8,692 nt of DNA from an uncultured Faecalibacterium sp. Lineage in GTDB: Bacteria; Bacillota; Clostridia; Oscillospirales; Ruminococcaceae. The position numbers and the translations under genes were made by a program. Each line of letters begins with the position of its first letter. Within the stretch, counting starts at the first letter, position 1. The stretch lies in the NCBI GenBank assembly GCA_902463905.1, contig CABQHF010000085.1, forward strand, positions 1 to 8,692, given 5' to 3'. A model generated the notes under the pieces. The model was not told where the DNA came from, searched no databases, and saw nothing but the letters and a program-made list of their open reading frames with translations. This document shows positions 1 to 6,168 of the stretch, piece by piece.

Positions 1-14
1 GGTTTTCCATACAA

Positions 15-55
15 AAAGCCCCCTTTGGCAGCCAGTGTGCGCCAAAAGGGGCTTT
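15..55 (-). terminator. Intrinsic terminator of the degenerate GGDEF gene
   Basis: An inverted repeat pairs 15-29 with 41-55 (AAAGCCCCCTTTGGC against GCCAAAAGGGGCTTT, one C:A mismatch), with an 11-nt loop. Read leftward, the stem is followed by a U-run (complement of the A-run at 13-17). It begins about 15 nt past the stop codon of the minus-strand gene at 70-861, which is the expected place. The rightward T-run is only three bases and inside the stem, so rightward termination is less likely. Confidence 0.88.
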
Positions 56-69
56 GCTATTCATGATGC

Positions 70-861
70 TTATTCGGCACTGCCGATCCGGTCGCCGCCG
101 GAAGCCTGCACCTTGCGCAGGCGGGCGTCGCACAGCTCGTAGAGGGCGGGCCAGTTCTTGGGCTCCACCTCATCCAGCCCGGCTGCTGCGCCGCTCATGG
201 TGAAACGCACCCGGTGCATCATACCGGTGGTGGTGATGCACTCGTGCGGCATCTGCTGGTACAGTTCCTGCATCCGGGCTGCCAGCTGCGGGCCGGTGGT
301 GTCCACACTGCCCACAACAAATACGCTGCCGGTCAGGCGGCAGACCACCTGTTCCGCCGGGGTGTCGAAGTGCTTTTTCCACTGGTTGCCCACAAAGCAG
401 TGCAGCTGATCCATCACCGGCTGGCCGTAAGTATCACAGAGCTGAGGGCCCTTGTCCAGAGCCACCAGGGCCACAGCGGCCTTGCGGCCCTGCTCGGCCC
501 ACTGCTCCAGCTTTGCGCCGAACACCCGTTCCAAATACTGGCGGTTGTACACGCCGGTCAGAAAATCGTGGCTCATGTCGTCGCGGCACAGTTCCCGTTC
601 CCGCGGCGTCATGCGCTCTTCGGGCAGAACATTGCCCGCCAGCGGTGCCGACATCTGCAGCTGCCAGCGCTTGCCGTCTGCTTCCACGATGCGGCGCAGC
701 ACACAGTCCACCCGTCCGCCACGCAGCTCGTAGTCCACCTGCAGGCCGTCGTCCTGCCAGCCGGCATCCGGCTGCGCCTCGGTCAGGCTGACGCCGTTAA
801 ACACCACCTGTGCAGTCTGCGCAAAGCCGCGCAGATCCTGCTCAGTCCATTCTTTTTCCAT
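70..861 (-). CDS. Degenerate GGDEF-domain protein (probable non-catalytic)
   Basis: A 263-residue soluble protein without signal peptide or membrane segments. Residues 1-92 form an unrecognised N-terminal region. Residues about 93-255 are a GGDEF fold: the family entry motif is clear (SHDFLTGVYNRQYLE, 97-111, matching DxLTGxxNRxxLE). The signature loop normally reading GGDEF is T177-G178-S179-V180-F181, in the context RLTGSVFVV. The first metal-binding Asp of the usual DxDxFK stretch is also lost (VALVALDKG; Ala134 at that place). Active cyclases need these residues, so this is probably a pseudo-enzyme with a binding or regulatory role. The start at 861 (MEKEW) is chosen because GGGGA lies 8 nt upstream. 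An in-frame ATG at 885 would add eight residues but has no ribosome site. The gene lies downstream of malQ in the same direction but has its own promoter (951-979). The GGDEF assignment is confident; the partner and function are unknown. Confidence 0.85.
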   Translation of the reverse strand: MEKEWTEQDLRGFAQTAQVVFNGVSLTEAQPDAGWQDDGLQVDYELRGGRVDCVLRRIVEADGKRWQLQMSAPLAGNVLPEERMTPRERELCRDDMSHDFLTGVYNRQYLERVFGAKLEQWAEQGRKAAVALVALDKGPQLCDTYGQPVMDQLHCFVGNQWKKHFDTPAEQVVCRLTGSVFVVGSVDTTGPQLAARMQELYQQMPHECITTTGMMHRVRFTMSGAAAGLDEVEPKNWPALYELCDARLRKVQASGGDRIGSAE

Positions 862-892
862 TGCATTTTCCCCATCATCATGCATCGTGCTG

Positions 893-941
893 CCGTGCCG
901 CGTGCACGGGCAGCTGCCTGATTCCCGGCACTCTCCGGGAA
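893..941 (-). other. Two small hairpins in the leader of the degenerate GGDEF gene
   Basis: The leader between promoter and start codon contains two inverted repeats. One pairs 922-928 (TTCCCGG) with 935-941 (CCGGGAA) around a 6-nt loop. The other pairs 893-898 (CCGTGC) with 904-909 (GCACGG) around a 5-nt loop. Neither is followed by a U-run, so they are not intrinsic terminators. They may stabilise the transcript or modulate its translation. This is inference from base pairing only and could be chance in GC-rich DNA. Confidence 0.35.
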
Positions 942-950
942 CTCATAGTC

Positions 951-979
951 ATTATAGCATTCAGACGGGGACTTTGCCA
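951..979 (-). promoter_or_regulatory. Extended -10 promoter for the degenerate GGDEF gene
   Basis: On the minus strand a perfect -10, TATAAT (956-951), is preceded by TGC, giving an extended -10 (TGCTATAAT). The -35 is poor: TGGCAA at 979-974 with 17-bp spacing. Two A-tracts lie upstream of the -35 on the minus strand (1010-1004 and 998-993), about one helical turn apart, where an UP element would sit. The predicted transcript would have a leader of roughly 80 nt before the start at 861. Confidence 0.65.
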
Positions 980-1017
980 GCAGAACGCACAATTTTTTCC
1001 TGATTTTTTTGCATTTT

Positions 1018-1041
1018 CGTCAGATTGCTAAACAATCTACG
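1018..1041 (-). other. Hairpin just after malQ, without a U-run
   Basis: An inverted repeat pairs 1022-1027 (AGATTG) with 1033-1038 (CAATCT) around a 5-nt loop. It can extend by CGT/ACG (1018-1020 with 1039-1041) across a bulged C1021. It lies about 15 nt past the malQ stop. In the malQ direction it is followed by A-rich rather than U-rich sequence, so it does not meet the intrinsic terminator pattern. It may protect the malQ mRNA 3' end or be a weak pause site, and some read-through into the next gene is possible. Confidence 0.4.
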
Positions 1042-1056
1042 ATGTACCCGCCGGAA

Positions 1057-2598
1057 TTATACGCGGCAATACACACTGCACTCGTCGGCAATCGTCTTTG
1101 CCAGCGTCTTGCTCTCGAACCCGGCCGCTGCGCGCCAGGCCCAGTTGCCGCCCAGCTTGCCCGGCGTATTCAGGTGGGCTTCCTTGCCCAGGCCCAGCCA
1201 GTCGTACATGGGGATGATGGCACGGTCCGCCACCGAGCCAAGAGCTGCCCGCAGCAACGCCGTGCGGGCGTCCACCGTTTTCACGGCGGCCAGTTCCTTT
1301 GCGGTGGGGTGTGCGCCGGTCAGGTGCAGGTATGCCGCTGCCGTGGCCTTTTCCTTGGGGGTGGCAGCGCTCTCCCACCATGCCGTGATGGTGGTGTTGT
1401 CGTGGGTACCGGGGTAGACCACGCAGTTCTTGACATGGTTGTGGGGCAGATATTCGTTGTCGCCGCCGCTGAAGGCGAACTGCAGCACCTTCATGCCGGG
1501 GAAGGTGCTGTCGGCCAGCAGCTCCCGCACGCTGGGGAACAGCTCGCCCAGATCCTCGGCGATGATGGGCAGCTTGCCCAGTGCCGCTTCCAGTGCATCG
1601 AACAGCTCCATGCGGGGGCCGGTCTCCCACTTGCCGGTCTTGGCCGTGGGGCTGCCCGCCGGGATAGCCCAGTAGGTATCGAAGCCGCGGAAGTGGTCGA
1701 TGCGCAGCAGGTCGTAGATGCCCAGAGCGTGGCGCACCCGCTGGATCCACCACGCATATCCGGTCTGTTTATGATACTTCCAGTTATACAGCGGGTTGCC
1801 CCACAGCTGGCCGTCCGCCGAGAAATAATCCGGCGGGCAGCCTGCCACGCGGACAAAGCCGCCCTCGGCATCCAGCTCGAACAGCTGGCCGCCCACCCAG
1901 GCGTCCACCGAGTCGGCAGAGACATAGATGGGGATATCGCCCAGGATCTGCACGCCCTTGTCGTTGGCATACTGCTTCACGGCCTGCCACTGGGTGCTGA
2001 ACTTGTACTGCACGAACTTCCAGAAGCCGATCTCTTCCTCGTTCTCGGCGGCAAAGGTGGCCAGCGCGGCCTTGTCCCGCAGGCGGTAGGGGCGCTCCCA
2101 CTCCACCCAGTTCTTCATGCTGTTGGCCACTTTCAGGGCCATGTACAGGGCGTAATCCTCCAGCCAGGCTTCGTTGGCCAGCGTGAAGGCATAGTAGTCA
2201 TCCGGGAAGTAATAGCTGCAGCCGTGCAGGCCCTCGCAGCGCTTGCGCCAGGCCGCATAGGCGGTGCGCAGCACCTTGTAGCGGCTGGTGTACAGGGTAC
2301 CGTAGTCCACCTGCTTTGCATCGTCGCCCCAGGGTTCTGCTTTAAGTTGGGCCGCCGTGAGCAGGCCCTCTTCCTTCAGGGCATCAAGGTCGATGAAATA
2401 GGGGTTGCCCGCAAAGGCCGAGCAGCTCTGATAGGGGCTGTCGCCGTAGCCGGTGGGGCTCAGGGGCAGCAGCTGCCAGATCTTCTGCCCGGCATCGGCC
2501 AGAAAATCCACAAATTTGAATGCTTCCTTGCCAAAGCAGCCAATTCCATAAGGGCCGGGCAGGCTGGACACCGGCATCAGGATTCCACTTTCACGCAT
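1057..2598 (-). CDS. malQ: 4-alpha-glucanotransferase (amylomaltase, GH77)
   Basis: A 513-residue cytoplasmic enzyme that transfers alpha-1,4-glucan segments between maltodextrins, releasing glucose, in maltose and glycogen breakdown. Length matches bacterial GH77 enzymes (about 500 residues). The N-terminus is typical (RESGILMPVSSLPGPYGIG, then QLLPLSPTGYGDSPYQS at about 42-58). All three catalytic acids are visible: nucleophile D301 in LLRIDHFRGFDTYW, acid/base E348 in IIAEDLGE, and D400 in PGTHDN. GNPLYNW (267-273) is also family-typical. The ATG at 2598 is chosen because GAGGAAGG lies 7 nt upstream and the family N-terminus begins there; the reading frame stays open further upstream without support. 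The gene diverges from the alaX operon and no other glycogen or maltose gene is visible nearby. No defects were seen. Confidence 0.97.
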   Translation of the reverse strand: MRESGILMPVSSLPGPYGIGCFGKEAFKFVDFLADAGQKIWQLLPLSPTGYGDSPYQSCSAFAGNPYFIDLDALKEEGLLTAAQLKAEPWGDDAKQVDYGTLYTSRYKVLRTAYAAWRKRCEGLHGCSYYFPDDYYAFTLANEAWLEDYALYMALKVANSMKNWVEWERPYRLRDKAALATFAAENEEEIGFWKFVQYKFSTQWQAVKQYANDKGVQILGDIPIYVSADSVDAWVGGQLFELDAEGGFVRVAGCPPDYFSADGQLWGNPLYNWKYHKQTGYAWWIQRVRHALGIYDLLRIDHFRGFDTYWAIPAGSPTAKTGKWETGPRMELFDALEAALGKLPIIAEDLGELFPSVRELLADSTFPGMKVLQFAFSGGDNEYLPHNHVKNCVVYPGTHDNTTITAWWESAATPKEKATAAAYLHLTGAHPTAKELAAVKTVDARTALLRAALGSVADRAIIPMYDWLGLGKEAHLNTPGKLGGNWAWRAAAGFESKTLAKTIADECSVYCRV

Positions 2599-2649
2599 GG
2601 TTTTACCTTCCTCACATTCCACATTTTGACCGGAAACTTGTTGATTCTT

Positions 2650-2678
2650 ATCATAACATAATCGCAGACTATTTTCCA
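2650..2678 (-). promoter_or_regulatory. Probable malQ promoter
   Basis: Minus-strand -35 TGGAAA (2678-2673) and -10 TATGAT (2655-2650), four and five of six consensus bases respectively, are separated by 17 bp. The malQ start codon lies about 50 nt downstream. The same hexamer read on the plus strand (TTTCCA) can serve as the -35 of the opposite promoter, so the two promoters would overlap. Confidence 0.5.
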
Positions 2679-2710
2679 CAGGCAAAAATCGTGGTATACT
2701 GTGGTATACT
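2673..2710 (+). promoter_or_regulatory. Probable promoter of the alaX-trmB operon
   Basis: Plus-strand -35 TTTCCA (2673-2678) and -10 TATACT (2695-2700) are separated by 16 bp. A second identical TATACT lies 10 bp further on (2705-2710) because the 10-mer GTGGTATACT is duplicated. The first copy has the better-placed -35. The leader to the alaX start would be about 75 nt. It includes two small inverted repeats: CCGC 2724-2727 with GCGG 2734-2737, and GCCGG 2743-2747 with CCGGC 2752-2756. Confidence 0.5.
2691..2710. repeat. Tandem 10-bp repeat containing two -10 boxes
   Basis: GTGGTATACT occurs twice back to back, followed by a decayed partial third copy (TGGTAT at 2711-2716). Each full unit contains TATACT. 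The repeat lies in the promoter region between malQ and alaX, so gain or loss of a unit would add, remove or shift a -10 box. The repeat is exact; its regulatory role is inference. Confidence 0.8.
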
Positions 2711-2783
2711 TGGTATTTGTCTGCCGCTTGCACGCGGTATGGGCCGGTGCGCCGGCAAACAGCATCAGGAGGTCTTACGCACC

Positions 2784-3986
2784 ATGCAGTGCACTGAAAA
2801 ATATTTTGAGCAGGGCGCCTTCCGCACACAGGCCGAAAGCGTCATCCTTGCCGCTGTGCCGGACAGCCGCACCGGCGGCGGGCTCATCGCGCTGGAGGGC
2901 ACGGTGTTCTACCCGGAGGGCGGCGGTCAGCCGGCCGACCGGGGCACCCTGACCTTGCCGGACGGCACCGAACTTGCCGTGACCGATGTCCACGAGCAGG
3001 ACGGCATCCTCTGGCACAGCGTCCCTTCCCTGCCCGCTGCCGCCGTGCCGGGCGCAGCGGTGGAGGAAGCCCTCGACTGGGCATGGCGCTTTGACAAGAT
3101 GCAGCAGCACACCGGCGAGCACATCCTTTCCGGCATCCTGCACCGGATGTTCGGGGCCGAGAATGTCGGCTTCCACATCGGGGCCGAGGCCGTGCGCATG
3201 GACACCAGCGTGCCCATCTCCGCCGAGGGGCTGCGTGCCGCCGAGCTGGAAGCCAACCGCATCGTCTGGCAGGATGTGCCGGTGGTCATCACCTACCCCA
3301 CCCCGCAGGAGCTAGCCGCCCTGACCTACCGCAGCAAAAAGGAGATCGAAGGGCAGGTGCGCATCGTGACCATTCCCGGTGCCGATGTGTGCGCCTGCTG
3401 CGGCACCCACACCCGCACCACCGGGCAGGTGGGTCAGATCAAGATCCTGACCAGCGAGAACTACAAGGGCGGCGTGCGGCTGAGCATCGTGTGCGGTGCC
3501 CGGGCGCTGGAAGCTGCCCAGGCCATGCGGGCACGGCAGGCAGACATCGGGGCCCTGCTCAGCGCCAAAGCCGACCAGACCGCTGTGGCCGTACACCGGG
3601 TGTACGATGAATACACGGCCCTCAAGTTCAACCACTTCGGCCTGTGCAGCCAGCTGTTCGACGCACTGGCCGCCGCCGTGGAGCCGGGGCAGAATGCCAT
3701 CCGCATCGTGCCGGGGCTGGACCCGGACGGCCTGCACCGGCTGGCCGTGCGCCTGAGCGAGGCCACCACCGGTCTGTGCGCCGCCCTGACCCCCAACGAC
3801 AAGGGCACCGGTTACTGCCTGGCCCAGGCCGACGGGGATGTGCGTGCCCTGACCAAGGCCCTGAACACCGCCCTGAACGGCCGCGGCGGCGGCAAGCCCG
3901 GCATCTGCCAGGGCAGCTGCGCCGCCACGCCGGAGCAGGTTGAAGATTTTTTGAAGGAGAATATTGATCATGAGAATGCGCTTTAA
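2784..3986 (+). CDS. alaX: Alanyl-tRNA editing protein, AlaX-L type with DHHA1 domain
   Basis: A 400-residue cytoplasmic protein related to the editing half of alanyl-tRNA synthetase. The family removes Ser or Gly wrongly attached to tRNA(Ala). An N-terminal beta-barrel-like domain carries the family motif TVFYPEGGGQPADRGTL (40-56). The zinc-binding editing site is complete: H109 and H113 (HTGEH), plus C205 and H209 (CCGTH). The C-terminal half (about 240-390) is a DHHA1 domain ending in the glycine-rich GRGGGKPGICQGS (367-379), the type that contacts the tRNA elbow. The ATG at 2784 is chosen because AGGAGG lies at 2767-2772; the spacing of 11 nt is slightly long. An in-frame ATG at 2739 has no ribosome site. 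It is the first gene of a rightward operon, and its last 17 nt overlap trmB, suggesting translational coupling. The synthetase itself is not in view. DHHA1 also occurs in phosphoesterases, but the editing motifs settle the call. Confidence 0.93.
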   Translation: MQCTEKYFEQGAFRTQAESVILAAVPDSRTGGGLIALEGTVFYPEGGGQPADRGTLTLPDGTELAVTDVHEQDGILWHSVPSLPAAAVPGAAVEEALDWAWRFDKMQQHTGEHILSGILHRMFGAENVGFHIGAEAVRMDTSVPISAEGLRAAELEANRIVWQDVPVVITYPTPQELAALTYRSKKEIEGQVRIVTIPGADVCACCGTHTRTTGQVGQIKILTSENYKGGVRLSIVCGARALEAAQAMRARQADIGALLSAKADQTAVAVHRVYDEYTALKFNHFGLCSQLFDALAAAVEPGQNAIRIVPGLDPDGLHRLAVRLSEATTGLCAALTPNDKGTGYCLAQADGDVRALTKALNTALNGRGGGKPGICQGSCAATPEQVEDFLKENIDHENAL

Positions 3987-4746
3987 ACCCTATGCACACG
4001 ACGAGCTGATGGCTGCCGATTTCCACGTCCACGAGCCTCTGGTCTGGGGCGGCAAATGGCACGCCCAGTATGCCCGCCCGGAGCAGCCCTTTGTGCTGGA
4101 GCTGGGCTGCGGCAAGGGCGGTTTCATCTCCCAGCTGGCCTGCGCCCACCCGGAGAACAACTATCTGGGCATCGACATCACCGACAAGGTGCTCATCCTC
4201 GCCAAGCGCAAGATCGAAGCCGCTTATCAGGCTGCGAACCGCCCCATCGACAACGTCAAGATCATGAGCACCGACATCGAGCGCATCAAGGGCGTGATCA
4301 CCGCCGAGGACGAAGTGAGCCGCATCTACATCAACTTCTGCAACCCGTGGAGCAAGAACGGTTCCTCCCACAAGCACCGCCTGACCTACCCCCGTCAGCT
4401 CATCAACTACCGTGCGTTCCTGAAGGACGGCGGCGAGATCTACTTCAAGACCGATGATGACGATCTGTTCCGCGACAGTCTGGAATACTTCCCCGCTTCC
4501 GGCTACGACATCGAGTGGATGACCTGCGACCTGCACGAGAACGAGCCGGAGTGGAACATCCGCACCGAGCACGAGGGCATGTTCACCGAGATGGGCATCA
4601 AGATCAAGGCCCTCATCGCCCGCAAGAAGCCCGGCGACGACAGCGTGACCTGGATTGAGCCCAAGGTGCTCAAGCGCATGGCACGGGAAGCCGCCGAGGC
4701 CGAGGCTGCCGCCAAGGCCGCACAGGAAGGCGAAGCCGATGTCTGA
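3970..4746 (+). CDS. trmB: tRNA (guanine-N7-)-methyltransferase
   Basis: A 258-residue SAM-dependent enzyme that makes m7G46 in the tRNA variable loop. The SAM-binding motif VLELGCGKGGFI (42-53) and the following acidic strand LGIDITDKVL (66-75) are clear. The family-specific block INFCNPWSKNGSSHKHRLTY (121-140), IYFKTDDDDLF (157-167) and TEHEGMF (199-205) complete the TrmB pattern. One oddity: the usual DPW of the catalytic block reads N125-P126-W127. The tail from about 235 is Ala/Glu-rich (REAAEAEAAAKAAQEGEADV) and looks like an extra charged helix. The ATG at 3970 is chosen because AAGGAGA lies 9 nt upstream; TTG at 3964 is too close to that site. The gene overlaps alaX by 17 nt and the next small gene by 8 nt, so all three are probably translated together. 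Confidence 0.94.
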   Translation: MRMRFKPYAHDELMAADFHVHEPLVWGGKWHAQYARPEQPFVLELGCGKGGFISQLACAHPENNYLGIDITDKVLILAKRKIEAAYQAANRPIDNVKIMSTDIERIKGVITAEDEVSRIYINFCNPWSKNGSSHKHRLTYPRQLINYRAFLKDGGEIYFKTDDDDLFRDSLEYFPASGYDIEWMTCDLHENEPEWNIRTEHEGMFTEMGIKIKALIARKKPGDDSVTWIEPKVLKRMAREAAEAEAAAKAAQEGEADV

Positions 4747-4918
4747 CCCCTGCGAATTCTGCCTGAACAACCTGCAGGACGAATACGGCAGCTATTACTG
4801 CGCCCAGGGCAGTGCGCTGGACGAGGACGAAATGGCCCGCTATCTCTCCTGCAGCACCGCCGCCTGCCCCTTTTTTGAGCCGGGCGACGAATACAAGATC
4901 GTGGCAAAACAGAACTGA
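4739..4918 (+). CDS. Small Cys-rich protein (DUF6472-like), coupled to trmB
   Basis: A 59-residue protein with no membrane segment or signal peptide. It has five cysteines: C5, C8 (CEFC), C21, C38 and C43 (CPFF). C5/C8, C21 and C43 form a plausible four-cysteine metal site, zinc or iron. The pattern CxxC, a Tyr-rich stretch with one Cys, DEDEM (28-32), CPFF and a GDEYKIV ending (49-55) resembles the uncharacterised DUF6472 family of Clostridia, from memory. The ATG at 4739 is strongly supported by AGGAAGG at 4724-4730, 8 nt upstream. It lies inside the end of trmB and overlaps its stop codon by 8 nt, so translation is likely coupled. The context suggests a helper in tRNA modification or a small metal-binding regulator, but function is unknown. 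It is real on coding grounds: acidic composition, start context and family-like pattern. Confidence 0.82.
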   Translation: MSDPCEFCLNNLQDEYGSYYCAQGSALDEDEMARYLSCSTAACPFFEPGDEYKIVAKQN

Positions 4919-4940
4919 CCGAACCACTGGAGGTGTTTTT

Positions 4941-6020
4941 GTGGTAACCTTCCTCACCGAGACCACCGTCTGCGGCTTTTCGCTGTATCAGACGCTGGCA
5001 TATTTTCTGATCTATTCCTGCCTGGGCTGGTGCCTGGAAGTGGTGTACGCCGCCGTGACCACCGGCAAGCTGGTGAACCGCGGCTTCCTGAACGGGCCGG
5101 TGTGCCCTATCTACGGCTTCGGCATGGTCATCGTGCTCTACGCCCTGACCCCGCTGGTGAACAACACCCTGCTGCTCTATCTGGGCGGTGTGATCCTGCC
5201 CAGCGCGCTGGAACTGGTGGGCGGCTGGGCCCTGTACAAGCTGTACCGCACCCGCTGGTGGGACTACAGTGACCGGCCCTTCAACATCGGCGGCTACATC
5301 TGCCTGGAGTTCTGCCTGCTGTGGGGCGTCGGCACCCTGGTGATCATGCGGATCGTCCACCCCATCGTAGCCGGGTTCGCCGCCCTGATTCCTCCCCTGG
5401 TGGGGGTGATCCTGATGTGTGCGCTCTACGCCGTGTATGCCGCCGATGTGGTGGCCACCGCCATCGCCGCTTCCACCCTGGCCGACACCCTGGACACCAT
5501 GGAGAAGCTGGGCGACAGCATCCATGCCGTCAGCGACGCCATGACCGAGCTGCTGGGCACCACCGCCATGACCGCCGACCAGAAGATGGACGAGAGCCGC
5601 CTGCAGCTCAAGCTGGCCGCCGCCGAGGCCCGGGACAATGCCCCCAAGCTGAAGCCGCGTGAGGCCATGGCCGCCATCCGCGCCCGCACCGACGAGGCCA
5701 TGGAAGCAGCCAAGCGCGCTTCCGAGACGGCCCGCCTAAATGCTGCCGAAGCCGCCAACGCCGCCAAGCTGGCGGCCCAAGGTGCCTCGGAGCGGGCAGC
5801 CGAACGGGCTGCCGAGCTGTTGCAGCTGCAGGAGCTTGCCGCCGAACTGCAGGCGCGCTCGAATGAGATGCGTGCTCAGATGATGAAGAAGCCCCGCATC
5901 ATCGGCCAGCGCCGTATGCTGCGCGCTTACCCCAGGCTGAAGCACGGCGTGAAAAAGACCTCGCTGGAAGCGCTGCGCAAGCGGCTGGGCACCACCGAAG
6001 ACCGGAACGACCGGAACTAA
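4941..6020 (+). CDS. CmpB-type membrane protein (putative ABC transporter permease family) with long Ala-rich tail
   Basis: A 359-residue integral membrane protein. The first about 168 residues hold roughly five hydrophobic segments: about 15-36, 60-74, 77-98, 118-139 and 143-167. The conserved family blocks are present: LGWCLEVVY (28-36), RGFLNGPVCPIYGFG (47-61) and WWDYSDRPFNIGGYICLEF (106-124). From about 169 to 320 the protein becomes a charged, Ala-rich, probably coiled-coil helix (repeats such as EARDNA, ARTDEAMEAA and ERAAERAAELLQLQ). It ends with a basic segment, PRIIGQRRMLRAYPRLKH, that recurs in the family. The family is named for ABC permeases, but the transport role is unproven and no ATPase is adjacent. 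The start is GTG at 4941: GGAGG lies at 4929-4933, 7 nt upstream, and the membrane helix follows at once. The frame stays open to 4812 but would overlap the previous gene. It lies 22 nt after the small Cys protein and is last in the operon. Confidence 0.87.
   Translation: MVTFLTETTVCGFSLYQTLAYFLIYSCLGWCLEVVYAAVTTGKLVNRGFLNGPVCPIYGFGMVIVLYALTPLVNNTLLLYLGGVILPSALELVGGWALYKLYRTRWWDYSDRPFNIGGYICLEFCLLWGVGTLVIMRIVHPIVAGFAALIPPLVGVILMCALYAVYAADVVATAIAASTLADTLDTMEKLGDSIHAVSDAMTELLGTTAMTADQKMDESRLQLKLAAAEARDNAPKLKPREAMAAIRARTDEAMEAAKRASETARLNAAEAANAAKLAAQGASERAAERAAELLQLQELAAELQARSNEMRAQMMKKPRIIGQRRMLRAYPRLKHGVKKTSLEALRKRLGTTEDRNDRN
6000..6017 (+). repeat. Tandem 9-bp repeat at the 3' end of the CmpB-type gene
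   Basis: GACCGGAAC is repeated exactly twice just before the stop codon, encoding DRNDRN as the last six residues. It is probably a slipped-strand duplication in a tolerant C-terminal tail, with no evident function. Confidence 0.7.
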
Positions 6021-6038
6021 TTTCCCCTCGCGGGATGT

Positions 6039-6081
6039 TGCAGATTTGTTGCGCTTTTTTCTGCAGCAGTCCGCTTTTTTT
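6039..6081 (+). terminator. Weak candidate terminator after the alaX operon
   Basis: TGCAGA (6039-6044) can pair with TCTGCA (6060-6065) around a 15-nt loop that includes T6, and a T7 run follows at 6075-6081. The loop is long and the second T-run begins about 9 nt after the stem, so this is not a classic intrinsic terminator. No better structure was found between the operon and the next gene. The near-repeat CGCTTTTTT occurs at 6052-6060 and CCGCTTTTTTT at 6071-6081. Confidence 0.3.
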
Positions 6082-6139
6082 GCCGATGATTCCTCAGACA
6101 TTTTGTGCATTCTGGTGTGGCAAAAATTTTCGTAGCCTA

Positions 6140-6168
6140 TTTCCAAATTGCACATTTGGTGCTATACT
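6140..6168 (+). promoter_or_regulatory. Extended -10 promoter of the large GGDEF/EAL gene, with a palindrome in its spacer
   Basis: -35 TTTCCA (6140-6145) and -10 TATACT (6163-6168) are separated by exactly 17 bp, and TGC precedes the -10, giving an extended -10. The inverted repeat CCAAAT-TGCAC-ATTTGG (6143-6159) overlaps the -35 and fills most of the spacer. A second one, GCTAT (6161-6165) with ATAGC (6174-6178), spans the -10 and the predicted start of transcription. A protein bound to either would block RNA polymerase. Promoter call is fair; operator role is inference. Confidence 0.6.

Noticed and set aside
991..1010. T-runs on the plus strand as a rightward terminator
   Set aside because: No GC-rich stem precedes them, and no rightward gene ends here. 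On the minus strand they are A-tracts upstream of a promoter, which fits better.
1009..2661. 550-codon open frame on the plus strand opposite malQ
   Set aside because: It is antisense to a fully supported GH77 enzyme with all catalytic residues. Its composition (Gln, His, Val and Leu-rich, no motif) is what GC-rich DNA gives opposite a real gene, and it has no credible ribosome site.
4812..4940. Longer N-terminus of the CmpB-type protein (43 extra residues)
   Set aside because: It would overlap the small Cys gene in another frame, has a non-family sequence, and the GTG at 4941 has an ideal GGAGG site 7 nt upstream.
3628..5525. Two long minus-strand open frames (3628-4770 and 4503-5525) across the alaX-trmB-CmpB operon
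   Set aside because: They lie opposite well-supported genes and have no family motifs. They reflect strong GC bias at third positions.
6148..6168. TTGCAC as the -35 for TATACT upstream of the GGDEF/EAL gene
   Set aside because: The spacing is only 9 bp. TTTCCA at 6140-6145 gives the proper 17 bp.
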